From Alistipes muris (lineage in GTDB: Bacteria > Bacteroidota > Bacteroidia > Bacteroidales > Rikenellaceae), in the NCBI RefSeq assembly GCF_943193205.1, contig NZ_CALPDD010000002.1, forward strand, positions 1 to 64,000: a DNA stretch of 64,000 nt, written 5' to 3'. This document shows, in pieces, positions 1 through 8,819 of the stretch. The notes below the pieces were generated by a model. That model made no database searches, had not been told where the DNA came from, and saw only the letters and a list, made by a program, of their open reading frames with translations. A program made the position numbers and the translations under genes. Positions within the stretch are counted from its first letter, which is position 1. Each line of letters starts with the position of its first letter.

Positions 1-36
1 AAAGCGACCGGAACCGTATACGGTTCCGGTCGCTTT
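1..36. terminator. Perfect palindrome, probable terminator
   Basis: The first 36 bases form an uninterrupted inverted repeat (18 bp arms meeting at a TATA centre). The palindrome begins with AAA and ends with TTT, so it could end transcription from either side. It lies just after the minus-strand block that ends with the phosphopantetheinyl transferase and a 27-codon reading frame. The left neighbour is outside the window, so whether it is shared between convergent units cannot be seen. Confidence 0.65.
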
Positions 37-40
37 CTGT

Positions 41-124
41 TTATTCCTCGAACTCAACACTGAGAAGCGCCGCATCGGCATCCGGAGCGGAAGCTGCAGG
101 CAAACGGGGCGGAGGGCTTTCCAT
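41..124 (-). CDS. Possible 27-residue small protein downstream of the PPTase
   Basis: An ATG two bases after the PPTase stop opens a 27-codon frame ending TAA, directly before the palindrome at the left edge. The peptide is rich in Pro and Ala at its start and acidic at its end (VEFEE). It may be translated by coupling, or it may be chance sequence between a gene and its terminator. I recognise no family. Conservation of the frame in related genomes would be the test. Confidence 0.2.
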   Translation of the reverse strand: MESPPPRLPAASAPDADAALLSVEFEE

Positions 125-126
125 GA

Positions 127-708
127 CTACGACAAAAAGACGATGACGCGGCCCGCGAAGAACAGAAAGCCCAATAACAGCACTTCGCCGCCGCGAATCC
201 GGCCGACAAGCCTGCCAGCCGAGAAATCGGCCTGCTCCACACGCAGGTCGCAGAGCAAATCGAGCTCTTTGCGCCCGGCATATTTATAAAGGGTCTCCTT
301 GGCGCTCCACACCACGGCAGGCCACCGCGGGTCGTCAGAGAGCGCCTGCTCCGCGGGGGTCATATAGCGGGATGCGATGCGGCCGAAATTCCGGTCCAGC
401 GATTCGATGTCCACCGCACACGGAGCGTCGGACAGCCCCACGGCGACGCTTCCCCGGCAATGCGAAACCGCCGCATGCACCGCCGCCCCCTCGACGACGG
501 GAGCCCCCGTCTCGTTGTAAGCGATTGCGATTTCAGCCGGACGGCACCCGAATTCGCGGCACACTTCCCGCCGCACGATTGCCCGCCACGAAAGCCACTC
601 CGCCTGCCGTGCTGGCGGAAAAGCCGCCGCCGACGCAAGTTCGTCCGGCGTCGCCCATGGGGCGGCATCGGAAGCGGACATGGGCCGTTCGACAAAGAGG
701 CGGAACAT
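127..708 (-). CDS. 4'-phosphopantetheinyl transferase superfamily protein
   Basis: This enzyme would move the 4'-phosphopantetheine arm of CoA onto a carrier-protein serine. About 193 residues, the usual size for a Sfp/AcpT-type protein. The Mg-binding motif VDIE lies mid-protein and the WSAKETLYK motif follows about 50 residues later; both are hallmarks of the superfamily. I start at the ATG at 708 (MFRLFVERP), because the open frame further upstream runs through an AT-rich intergenic repeat and looks non-coding. It follows gldE, a neighbour pair I recall from other Bacteroidales. Whether it activates the fatty-acid ACP or another carrier cannot be told from sequence. Confidence 0.88.
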   Translation of the reverse strand: MFRLFVERPMSASDAAPWATPDELASAAAFPPARQAEWLSWRAIVRREVCREFGCRPAEIAIAYNETGAPVVEGAAVHAAVSHCRGSVAVGLSDAPCAVDIESLDRNFGRIASRYMTPAEQALSDDPRWPAVVWSAKETLYKYAGRKELDLLCDLRVEQADFSAGRLVGRIRGGEVLLLGFLFFAGRVIVFLS

Positions 709-715
709 CGACCGA

Positions 716-747
716 ATGAAAAATGAAAAATTAAGAATTATAAATAG
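716..747. repeat. AT-rich simple-repeat block between gldE and PPTase
   Basis: A short run of near-repeated units (AATGAAAAATGAAAAATTAAGAATT and similar) in an otherwise GC-rich gap. Similar blocks lie near 8893, 29040, 38600, 47640 and 53720. The remaining about 100 bases up to the gldE stop show no other structure I can name. Confidence 0.5.
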
Positions 748-849
748 GGCCGCACTCCGACCGACCGCACAGAACATTGTCACCCATTGGGTTCAAGCCC
801 GGTTTTCGTCCGACGCGGCAAGACGGAAACTATTTTTCAACACGCGCAA

Positions 850-2127
850 CTATTTCAGATCCACGCGGATTTTGTCAATGCGGTGGGCATCCATCTCCTT
901 GACCGTGAAACGGATGTCGTGCGAAGTGAAGACATCGCCCTTGCGCGGGAAGTCGCGCTTGAGTTCGAGCATCAGCCCCGCCAGCGTCTCAGCGTCGCCC
1001 CGCACGTCGGAGAAAGTCTCCTCGTCGAGCGAGAGAATGCGCTCGAAATCGCCGATATGGGTCTTGCCGTCGAACAGGTAGCTCTTGGCATTGAGCCGCG
1101 TGTAGAAGCTCTCGTCGTTGTCGCTCTCGTCGGAAATCTCGCCGACGATCTCTTCGATGATGTCTTCCAGCGACACCAGGCCGAGCGTCGAACCGTATTC
1201 GTCGACGACGATGGCCATGTGGACCTTGTTGGTCTGGAAATCGCCCAGCAGGTCGTTGATTTTCTTGTGCTCGGGCACGAAATAGGGCTTGCGTATGAGC
1301 TGCTGCCACCCGAATTCGTTGCCGTGGTTGATATAGGGCAGCAGGTCCTTGACGTAGAGCGTGCCGCGAATGTTGTCGATGTCCTCCTCGAAGACGGGAA
1401 TACGCGAAAAGCCCGACGCAATAATGGTGCGCTTGACCTTTTCGTAGTCGTCGGTGAGCTCCAGCGCCGTGATGTCGACGCGCGGCTTCATGATTTCCTG
1501 CACTTCGGTATTGACGAAGTTGACGATTCCCGACAGCATGACATGTTCTTCGGGGTTGGAAGCCTGCGTCATGTCGACGGCATCGGCCAGCTCGTCGAGC
1601 GAAATTTCGCTCTTGTGGGCCGCCTTTTCGCTGATGCGGCTGCTGGTCCGCACAAGGATGAACGACAGCGGATAGAGCACCCACCGCAGGACGATAAGCG
1701 GCTGGGCGACGAACTGCGCAAAGCGCATGGGCGTGGTCTGCGCCAGCACCTTGGGCAGCACCTCGCCGAAAAGCAGCAGCAGGAACGTAACGACGACGGT
1801 CTTGAAAAGGAACTCCAGGTGGGAGAACGTGAAGGCCGCATCGACGATGCTTGCCGTAAGAATCGTAATGCAGATATTGACCAGGTTGTTGGCTACCAGA
1901 ATCGTTGCCAGCAACATGTCGACATCGCCCAACAGTCTCAGCACAGCGGCGGCCGAAGCGCTCGAACGCTGCTTGAGCCGCTGCACGTCGTTGTGCGAGA
2001 GCGAGAAAAACGAGGTTTCGGCACCCGACACCAAGGCCGAAATGCACAGCAGCACCAGCGTCACCGCACAGAGCACAGCGATATGGGCCGAAAAACCGTT
2101 GAAATGAATCCAGGGGGTCTCTTCCAA
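850..2127 (-). CDS. gldE: GldE-like CNNM/CBS-domain membrane protein (HlyC/CorC family)
   Basis: 425 residues. The N-terminal about 190 residues carry hydrophobic segments of the DUF21/CNNM membrane domain. A pair of CBS domains follows, with PRVDITAL and VVDEYGSTLGLVSLEDI as recognisable stretches, and then a C-terminal CorC/HlyC domain. The family is linked to metal-ion efflux; in gliding Bacteroidetes the homologue GldE is tied to gliding motility and assists GldD. Bacteroidales do not glide, so the role here is open, and the name rests on family resemblance. It starts 17 bp after the ftsZ stop and is probably co-transcribed with the division genes. Confidence 0.85.
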   Translation of the reverse strand: MEETPWIHFNGFSAHIAVLCAVTLVLLCISALVSGAETSFFSLSHNDVQRLKQRSSASAAAVLRLLGDVDMLLATILVANNLVNICITILTASIVDAAFTFSHLEFLFKTVVVTFLLLLFGEVLPKVLAQTTPMRFAQFVAQPLIVLRWVLYPLSFILVRTSSRISEKAAHKSEISLDELADAVDMTQASNPEEHVMLSGIVNFVNTEVQEIMKPRVDITALELTDDYEKVKRTIIASGFSRIPVFEEDIDNIRGTLYVKDLLPYINHGNEFGWQQLIRKPYFVPEHKKINDLLGDFQTNKVHMAIVVDEYGSTLGLVSLEDIIEEIVGEISDESDNDESFYTRLNAKSYLFDGKTHIGDFERILSLDEETFSDVRGDAETLAGLMLELKRDFPRKGDVFTSHDIRFTVKEMDAHRIDKIRVDLK

Positions 2128-2143
2128 ACCGAGAGCGTGTTAG

Positions 2144-3475
2144 TTAGTCGAAAAGCGAACCGCTGTCCGGCTCCTCCTTGGGCGCCTGGTTCTCGGCCGT
2201 CTTGTCGCGCAGCACCTCTTTGCGGCCGCCGGAAACGCGCTCCACGAACTTCGAGTTGCGCGACTGGTAGGCGGGTTTGGAAAGCAGCGCGTCGATATTG
2301 CTGTAGCGGGTCGACTTGGCGCCCAGCACCACCTGTTCGCCGGGCCGCGGCTGTGCCGGCTTGGCCGGAGCCAGCGGTTTGATAGGCTCCAGCACCGGAG
2401 CCCCCGGCTCCGCAGCTCCGACAGGCTGAACGGTCCGCGCAGGCGGAATGATCTGCTTCATCGCCTCGGGCACCTCCTCGCTCCGGAATCCGGTGGCGAC
2501 TACCACCAGCTCAATGGCGTTGCCCAGCTGCGGCTTTTCGCTCGTGCCCCAGATAATATTGGCGTCGTGGACCACACCGTTCTCGTCCTGCACGCTGGCA
2601 TGGGCCTGGATGTATTCGAGGATGCGCGTGACTTCCTCGTACATCAGTTCGTCGGCGTTCGACACGGAAATGTTGAGCAAGATATTCTTGGCCCCGGAAA
2701 TAAGGTTGTGGTCCAGCAGCGGCGAGCGCAGCGACGCTTCGGCCACCGATTCGGCGCGTCCGTTGCCCTCGGCCGTCGCAACGGCCATGTGGGCGCGGCC
2801 CGAATTGCGCATGACCTTGGAGACATCGGCGAAGTCGACGTTGACCAGGTCGCTCTCCACGGTGATGATTTCGGCAATGCCCTTGGCGGCCGACGCCAAT
2901 ATGTCGTCGGCCTTGCCGAACGCCTGCTTGAGCGACAGACGCCCGTAGATTTCGAGAATGTTCTCGTTGTTGATAATCAGCAGCGAATCGACGTTCTGCC
3001 GCAATTCCTCAATACCGCGGAACGCCTGCTCATAGCGGATTTTGCCCTCGACGGCCAGCGGCGAAGTGACGATAGCCACGGTCAGCAGCCCCATTTCGCG
3101 GGCCAGCTTGGCGATGACGGGCGAAGCGCCCGTACCCGTGCCGCCGCCCATTCCGGCCGTGATGAAGAGCATCCGCGTGCCCGCTTCCTCGAAGTGCTGC
3201 CGGATTTCGGGCAGGGTCTCCACGGCGGCACGGCGTCCGTTCTCGGGGTCGTTGCCCGCCCCGAGCCCTTCGGCGCCGAGACGGATTTTGGTCTCCACCG
3301 GGCTCTTGTCGAGCGCCTGCTGGTCCGTGTTGCAGACCATGAACGACACGCCGCGGATGCCGAGACTCCACATGTGGTTGACGGCATTGCCGCCCGCACC
3401 GCCGATTCCCACCACCGTGATAATCGACCGCGTGCCGCGCGGCGCTCTGATTTCCGACATCAATTCGTCTGTCAT
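2144..3475 (-). CDS. ftsZ: Cell division protein FtsZ
   Basis: Tubulin-like GTPase that forms the Z ring at mid-cell. 443 residues. The GTP-binding motif GGGTGTGASP is intact and the N-terminal Rossmann motif GIGGAGGNAVNHM is present. After the GTPase domain (about residue 320) comes a Pro-rich linker and a C-terminal tail that includes SKFVERVSGG and ends DSGSLFD. It lies 73 bp downstream of ftsA, the usual order. There is no separate promoter I can point to, so it is probably expressed from the upstream dcw transcript. Confidence 0.98.
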   Translation of the reverse strand: MTDELMSEIRAPRGTRSIITVVGIGGAGGNAVNHMWSLGIRGVSFMVCNTDQQALDKSPVETKIRLGAEGLGAGNDPENGRRAAVETLPEIRQHFEEAGTRMLFITAGMGGGTGTGASPVIAKLAREMGLLTVAIVTSPLAVEGKIRYEQAFRGIEELRQNVDSLLIINNENILEIYGRLSLKQAFGKADDILASAAKGIAEIITVESDLVNVDFADVSKVMRNSGRAHMAVATAEGNGRAESVAEASLRSPLLDHNLISGAKNILLNISVSNADELMYEEVTRILEYIQAHASVQDENGVVHDANIIWGTSEKPQLGNAIELVVVATGFRSEEVPEAMKQIIPPARTVQPVGAAEPGAPVLEPIKPLAPAKPAQPRPGEQVVLGAKSTRYSNIDALLSKPAYQSRNSKFVERVSGGRKEVLRDKTAENQAPKEEPDSGSLFD

Positions 3476-3548
3476 AAGTCGTTGAAAGGCAGATTATGCA
3501 ATCGCTGTTCGATTCTCTGTTGCGTAATTCGTGAGCGCTCCCCCGGCG

Positions 3549-5204
3549 TCAGATTTCCTCGTCTTCGGCGGCCGTGAAACTTTGGTTCACCTTGTCGAAC
3601 GCTTTCTGGAATATGGAGCTCCAGTCGCGTTTGCGCCGCGAATCTATCACCACGGGGCGTTCCTCCTCGGGTTCCGGCTGCGCGGCCAGCGGTTGGCGGG
3701 GTTCGATTCTCGGGGGTTCCTGCTGGGGCGCGGGCTGCCGGGCCGGAATGCGGGCGACAGGCTGAGCCGTCGGTGCCGGAGCTTCGGGCTGGGGCTGCAC
3801 AGGGCGCGGCTGAGCCGCCCGGGGCTGTGCGGGCCGGGGCGCAGGAGCAGGTTGGGGAGCGGGTTGTGCCGCAGGCTGAGCGGCGGGCGGTACGAAACCG
3901 CGACGGGGCTCCGAAGCGGCCGGACGAGGTTGGGCCGGAGCCGGACGCGCAGGCGCCGCAGGCTGGGCCGCCGGTGCCGACGCAGCGGGAGCGGACGCGG
4001 CCGGAGCCACGAACTCGACCACGGCGCAGGCACCTTGTGCCGCACCCTTGAGCAGAATGCCGACCGCCGTCGCATAAGCCGGATTGGCCGCTAACTCGCC
4101 CGATTCTTCGGCAATGCCCACATCGGGCACCGCCACACGCACGTCCGTTTCGGTCACGCGGCGGAACAGCTCGTCGAGGTCTTTCAGTTGGGCCGAACCG
4201 CCCGTAAGCACGATGCCGTAGGCGAGTTTCGACGCGTAGCCCGAATCCTTGATTTCCTGTTGCACGAACTCTGCGATGTCGGTCGCGCGCGCTTCGATGA
4301 CCGTTGCGAGGTTGCGCAGCAAAATATCTTTGGCTTCGCGGGCCGTGCGGCCGTTGACACGTATGAGCTTGTCCTCGGGCGCCAGCTCGGCGACCGCCGA
4401 ACCATAGCGGCGCTTGAGGCTTTCGACATGTTTTTCGGGAACCCCCATCGTGCGGATGTCGCGGTTGATGGCCGAAGCGCCCATCGGGATGGAGACCGTA
4501 TAGCGCACTACGTTGCGATAGTAGACCGTGACGTCGGTGACCCCTGCCCCCAAATCGACTACGGCGACACCCTCCTCCTTTTCTTCGGGCAGCAGCACCG
4601 CCTCAGGAGTGGCCAGCGCGTCGGAGAATACACCCAGCATCTTGATACTGAGCCGCTTCAGCGCCATATCGAGCCGCTGGATGGGGGTTTTGTGGCACAG
4701 GATGAAATTGAACGTCGACGAGAGTTTCTTGCCGAACGACCCGACGGGGTTCTTCACCTCCTGGCTGTCGTCGACCATGTAGTTCTGCGGGATACGCTCC
4801 ATGATGGTCTCGTCGTCGGGCGCCTGCACATTGCGCATGCGGTCGAACAGCGCGTCGACATCGCGCTGGCTGACCCCCGTTTCGGGATCGAAGACATAGA
4901 CATGGTCCGTATGGCGCGCGCACCGCACGAAATCGCCCGAAATGCCGGCGTAAGCCTCCGTGATGCGGATGCCCAGTTGGGCTTCGACCTCCGAAACGGC
5001 TTCCCGGATGGCCCGGCTCACCAGCTCGATGTTGTCGATCCGCCCGGCGTTGACCCCCTCCACGGGCTTCGAGACCACGGCCGCGACGTGCATCCGGCCG
5101 TCGTCGCGCGTCTCCCCGACGGCGACCACGACGGACGACGAACCCAAATCGACCGCAACGGTATAGTTTTTTGTTTCCACGGCTGAATCTTTTATTTCCT
5201 GCAA
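3549..5204 (-). CDS. ftsA: Cell division protein FtsA with long Pro/Ala/Gln-rich linker
   Basis: Actin-like protein that ties FtsZ filaments to the membrane. Residues about 14-395 hold the ATPase core, with VDLGSSSVVVAVGE (phosphate 1), VVDLGAGVTDV (phosphate 2) and VLTGGSAQL (adenosine motif). Residues about 400-522 are a low-complexity stretch built from Ala, Pro, Gln and Arg. The end, from about 523, contains RDWSSIFQKAFDKVNQSF, which can form the membrane-binding amphipathic helix. At 551 residues it is well over the common 400-450. Its start overlaps the ftsQ stop by 13 bp, which suggests translational coupling. Confidence 0.96.
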   Translation of the reverse strand: MQEIKDSAVETKNYTVAVDLGSSSVVVAVGETRDDGRMHVAAVVSKPVEGVNAGRIDNIELVSRAIREAVSEVEAQLGIRITEAYAGISGDFVRCARHTDHVYVFDPETGVSQRDVDALFDRMRNVQAPDDETIMERIPQNYMVDDSQEVKNPVGSFGKKLSSTFNFILCHKTPIQRLDMALKRLSIKMLGVFSDALATPEAVLLPEEKEEGVAVVDLGAGVTDVTVYYRNVVRYTVSIPMGASAINRDIRTMGVPEKHVESLKRRYGSAVAELAPEDKLIRVNGRTAREAKDILLRNLATVIEARATDIAEFVQQEIKDSGYASKLAYGIVLTGGSAQLKDLDELFRRVTETDVRVAVPDVGIAEESGELAANPAYATAVGILLKGAAQGACAVVEFVAPAASAPAASAPAAQPAAPARPAPAQPRPAASEPRRGFVPPAAQPAAQPAPQPAPAPRPAQPRAAQPRPVQPQPEAPAPTAQPVARIPARQPAPQQEPPRIEPRQPLAAQPEPEEERPVVIDSRRKRDWSSIFQKAFDKVNQSFTAAEDEEI

Positions 5205-6292
5205 ACCACCTGCTCGTTATATCTGATGTCTATGGTCCGGTAGCGGTCCCATCCGATGCGCGAAAGGCCCCCTTCGTAGAAGCGCATCAGCTTGCCGAAC
5301 TTGCGGTCGGCCTGCTCCAGACGCCCGAAACGGACGACATGGCGGCCGCTGCGCGGCACCAGATCGACCTCCAAGGCTCCGCCGGGGGTCGTGCGGGCAA
5401 TTATCTGCACGATTTCCGACCTCCAGAACGCATCGCTGCGGACACTTTCCACAAAGGTAAGGAGTTTCGCGAAATCTTCGTAGTTTTCGACCAATTTTTT
5501 TTGCCGTTCGCGCTCCTCCTCCTGCCGGCGGCCCAGCCGGTCGATGCGTTCCTGCACCTGGGCGGCTTCGTAGCGGAACTTGCGGCGCAGGACGGTCTTC
5601 TCCTCCCTGAGTTCGGCGACCCGGCGCTCGAAGTCGGTCGCCCGCTCGAAAAAGCCCTGCCGGATTCGGCGGCGGCGCACCTCCTTCATGCGGCGTTCGA
5701 TTTCGATTTCCTGCCGGAAAAAGGGGTATTTTTCTTTTTCGAGGGCGGCAATCCGCGCTTCCGACTTGGCCAGTTCGGCCTGCATGTAGGCGTGCACGCT
5801 GCCCACATAGTCCTTGGGGAACGGCAGGCGGTAGTCGCCCGTGACAACCGGAACATAGAGCGACGAGGCCTTGGGCGCCGCGAACACGTAGCCGTCGGCC
5901 GTCACATAGCTGTTCGTCCCGTCGGTCAGCAGCCGCAGCAGCGGTTCGCGCTGGCTGATCGAAACACGCAGCGTGCCCGAATAGTCCACCGATGCAATCG
6001 CTTCCTTCACAAAACCGTTGCGGGCTATCAGCCGTTCGATGCCCCGCAGGTCCACCGCATCAACTGCCGTGCCGATCGTGGGAATTCCGCTGCGGCCTAT
6101 CCATTCGCGCGCGCGCATCGTCGAGACCAGACAGCCCCGCGAGGTGCTGTCGACCACTTCGATTTCGACCCGCGAGACCGTCCGTTTCGCACGGCCGCGC
6201 ACGGCCACAGCTCCCGCAAAGCACAGGTAGCCCGCCACCGCGCTCCACAGCAGCGCCAGCAAAACGTATCGCAGCGAACGGTTCATAGGCAT
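5192..6292 (-). CDS. ftsQ: FtsQ/DivIB-type cell division protein with inserted coiled coil
   Basis: Single-pass membrane protein of the divisome. Residues about 8-30 form the membrane anchor. A POTRA-like part follows to about 120, and then the beta domain, with REPLLRLLTDG and YVTADGYVFAAP. Between PVVTGDYRLP and the final part (FVESVRSDAFWRSEI to VDLVPRSGRHVVRFG) lie about 105 very charged residues with heptad-like spacing (about 165-272), predicted as a long coiled coil. Family members are usually near 240-260 residues; this one is 366. Its position between murC and ftsA supports the call. Confidence 0.88.
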   Translation of the reverse strand: MPMNRSLRYVLLALLWSAVAGYLCFAGAVAVRGRAKRTVSRVEIEVVDSTSRGCLVSTMRAREWIGRSGIPTIGTAVDAVDLRGIERLIARNGFVKEAIASVDYSGTLRVSISQREPLLRLLTDGTNSYVTADGYVFAAPKASSLYVPVVTGDYRLPFPKDYVGSVHAYMQAELAKSEARIAALEKEKYPFFRQEIEIERRMKEVRRRRIRQGFFERATDFERRVAELREEKTVLRRKFRYEAAQVQERIDRLGRRQEEERERQKKLVENYEDFAKLLTFVESVRSDAFWRSEIVQIIARTTPGGALEVDLVPRSGRHVVRFGRLEQADRKFGKLMRFYEGGLSRIGWDRYRTIDIRYNEQVVCRK

Positions 6293-6298
6293 TCGGTA

Positions 6299-7681
6299 TC
6301 AGCTTTTCGGACGGAGTTTTTCGGCGATGGCTTCGCAGCAGGCGTCGATGTTGCCTGCGCCGAAGCTCACCACAACGTCGGTATCCATGGCGGCCACTTC
6401 GTCGGCCAGTTGTTCGCGCCCGACGATGCGGCAGGGAACGGTCACCCGCTCGGCGATGATTTCGGAGGTCACGCCCGGAATCGGTTCCTCGCGGGCCGGG
6501 TAAATCGGCAGCACCACCGCCTCGTCGGCATGCGAAAGCGCTTCGGCGAATCCGGCGTAGAAGTCCCGCGTGCGGGTGTAGAGGTGGGGTTGGAACAGCG
6601 CCGTGATGCGCCGCCCGGGGAACATCTTGCGCACCGACGTGAGCGTCGCGGCCAGTTCGCGCGGATGGTGGGCGTAGTCGTCCATGTAGACTTGCCTGGG
6701 CGTGTTCACGTAGAACTCGAAACGCCGCTTGACGCCCGAGAACGACGCCAGCGCCGCCCGGAGCCGCTCAGCATCGAACGCCGCTCCCTCGGCCTGCGCG
6801 GCGCACCATACGGCCGCCACGGCCGCCACGGCATTCTCGATGTTGACCCACCCGGGAATCCCCAGCGTGCAGTCTTCGACCGCCCCGCCCGGCGTCACAA
6901 GGTCGAACAGATAGTGCCCGCCCTCCTGTAGCCGCACGTTGCGGGCATAGAAGTCGCACGGCGTATCGTAGGCATAGCGGTAGACCCGGATTGCCGGATT
7001 GTCAAGCACGATGTCGACTCCCTGCTTGATAACGAGGAAGCCGCCCGGGCGGATTTGCCGCACGAACTGCGAAAAAGCCTCCTTCACCGCTTCGTGCGTA
7101 CCGTAGATGTCCAGATGGTCGGCATCGGCCGAGGTGACCACCGCCACATCGGGGAAAAGCCGCAGGAACGAACGGTCGAATTCGTCGGCTTCGACCGCCA
7201 GCCGGGGTCCGTCGCCCAGCACCAGGTTGCCGCCGAAGTTCTTCGATATGCCGCCCAAGAAAGCCGAACCGCCGCCCGTCAGCGCCCGGTTGAGCCACGC
7301 CACGAGCGTCGACGTGGTCGTCTTGCCGTGCGTGCCCGCCACGGCCATCACGTACTTGCCCTCGGCCAGATGACCCAGCATCTGCGAGCGCTTCTCGACC
7401 GTGAATCTGTTCTCGCAGAAATAGCGGTATTCGCTGTGGTCCTGCGGCACAGCAGGCGTATAGACCACCATCGTGTCGCGCGGGTCGAGAAACGCCGCCG
7501 GAATGGCCTGCACATCGTCGTCGTAATGCACTTCGGCCCCTTCGGCCTCCAGCTCGGCGGTCAGCCGCGACGGCGTGCGGTCGTAGCCCGCCACCCGCTT
7601 GCCCTCGTGGAGGAAGTAGCGCGCCAGGGCGCTCATGCCGATGCCCCCGATTCCCAGGAAATAGACTTTCGAGAACTCCAT
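6299..7681 (-). CDS. murC: UDP-N-acetylmuramate--L-alanine ligase MurC
   Basis: ATP-dependent cytoplasmic ligase that adds L-alanine to UDP-MurNAc, the first step of the peptidoglycan stem peptide. 460 residues, normal length. The N-terminal Rossmann motif GIGGIGMSALARYF, the ATP-binding loop GTHGKTTTSTL and the HHPRE motif of the C-terminal domain are all visible. The gene ends 6 bp before ftsQ begins and starts 1 bp after the murG stop, so it sits in a tight operon. Confidence 0.97.
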   Translation of the reverse strand: MEFSKVYFLGIGGIGMSALARYFLHEGKRVAGYDRTPSRLTAELEAEGAEVHYDDDVQAIPAAFLDPRDTMVVYTPAVPQDHSEYRYFCENRFTVEKRSQMLGHLAEGKYVMAVAGTHGKTTTSTLVAWLNRALTGGGSAFLGGISKNFGGNLVLGDGPRLAVEADEFDRSFLRLFPDVAVVTSADADHLDIYGTHEAVKEAFSQFVRQIRPGGFLVIKQGVDIVLDNPAIRVYRYAYDTPCDFYARNVRLQEGGHYLFDLVTPGGAVEDCTLGIPGWVNIENAVAAVAAVWCAAQAEGAAFDAERLRAALASFSGVKRRFEFYVNTPRQVYMDDYAHHPRELAATLTSVRKMFPGRRITALFQPHLYTRTRDFYAGFAEALSHADEAVVLPIYPAREEPIPGVTSEIIAERVTVPCRIVGREQLADEVAAMDTDVVVSFGAGNIDACCEAIAEKLRPKS

Positions 7682-7682
7682 A

Positions 7683-8807
7683 CTATGCCAGCAATTGAAT
7701 GATTTCGTCCACGATTTCTTCGGCGGCCCGCGGTCGGGCCAGCTTTTCGAGGTTTTCGCTCATGCGGCGCAGCGCCTGCCCGTCGGCAAGCAGTTCCAGC
7801 GCCCGCGGCATCGCATCGGTGCGGCATGCGGCATCGGTCACGATAGCCGCCGCCCCGTGCTGTTCCAGCGCCCGGGCGTTCTTGGTCTGGTGGTCCTCCG
7901 CCACGTTGGGCGAGGGTACGAACAGCACAGGCTTGGCCACCAGGCACAGCTCCGACACCGTCCCCGCGCCGCTGCGCGACACCACCAGGTCGGCCGCCGC
8001 ATAGGCGCGGTCCATCCGCTCGATGAACGCCCCCTGCCAGATGCCCGGCGTCGGATGGGCCGCCAGGAATTCGCGCATTTCGCGTTCGTAATATTTGCCC
8101 GTCTGCCAGATGACCTGCACGGGAGCTTCAGCTCCACCGAGCGAGCAAATCCAGTGTTTCATCATTTCGTTGAGCGACCGGGTGCCGAGCGATCCCCCGA
8201 CCACCAGCACCACTTGCTTGTCGGGCGTGAAGCCGTAGTGCCGCAGCGCTTCGGCCCGGTCGGCCCCCTCCTTGGAGAAGCGTCCCCGCAGCGGGTTGCC
8301 CGTGAGCCGGATTTTGCCGGCCGGGAAAAACCGTTCCATCCCCTCGTAGGCCGTGCAGATGCGCCGGGTGCCTTTCGCAAGAATCTTGTTGGTCACCCCG
8401 GCATAGGAATTCTGCTCTTGAATCAGGGTCGGCACTCCCATGCGCTGGGCCGCCCACAGCACCGGAGCGCTGGCATAGCCCCCGAAGCCCACAACGGCAT
8501 CGGCGCCGAATTCACGGATGGTCTTGCGGGCCAGCCGGATGCTGCGCCACACCTTCAGCGGCACCAGCAGGTTGCGCCATTCCAGACGCCGCTGCAATCC
8601 GGCGATGGGCAGCCCCACGATGCGATAGCCCAGGGCAGGGACCTTTTCCATCTCCATCTTGCCCTCGGCGCCCACGAACAGCAGTTCCACACCGTCGCCC
8701 AAACGGCGCTGCAAGGCTTCGGCAACCGCCACGGCCGGATAGATATGGCCGCCCGTGCCGCCGCCCGAAAGAATGATATGTTTCTTCGTCTTCATCGTAT
8801 CGGTCAA
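7683..8807 (-). CDS. murG: Undecaprenyl-PP-MurNAc-pentapeptide GlcNAc transferase MurG
   Basis: GT28 glycosyltransferase that adds GlcNAc to lipid I to make lipid II at the inner membrane. 374 residues. The N-terminal glycine-rich loop GGGTGGHIYPA and the donor-binding region SRSGAGTVSEL are intact. Two starts are possible, at 8807 and at the in-frame ATG four codons on (8795); the first is listed. In Bacteroidales ftsW normally lies just upstream; here the next upstream gene is yifB, so this is the first gene of the dcw block. Confidence 0.97.
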   Translation of the reverse strand: MTDTMKTKKHIILSGGGTGGHIYPAVAVAEALQRRLGDGVELLFVGAEGKMEMEKVPALGYRIVGLPIAGLQRRLEWRNLLVPLKVWRSIRLARKTIREFGADAVVGFGGYASAPVLWAAQRMGVPTLIQEQNSYAGVTNKILAKGTRRICTAYEGMERFFPAGKIRLTGNPLRGRFSKEGADRAEALRHYGFTPDKQVVLVVGGSLGTRSLNEMMKHWICSLGGAEAPVQVIWQTGKYYEREMREFLAAHPTPGIWQGAFIERMDRAYAAADLVVSRSGAGTVSELCLVAKPVLFVPSPNVAEDHQTKNARALEQHGAAAIVTDAACRTDAMPRALELLADGQALRRMSENLEKLARPRAAEEIVDEIIQLLA

Positions 8808-8819
8808 TTTCGATCCGCC

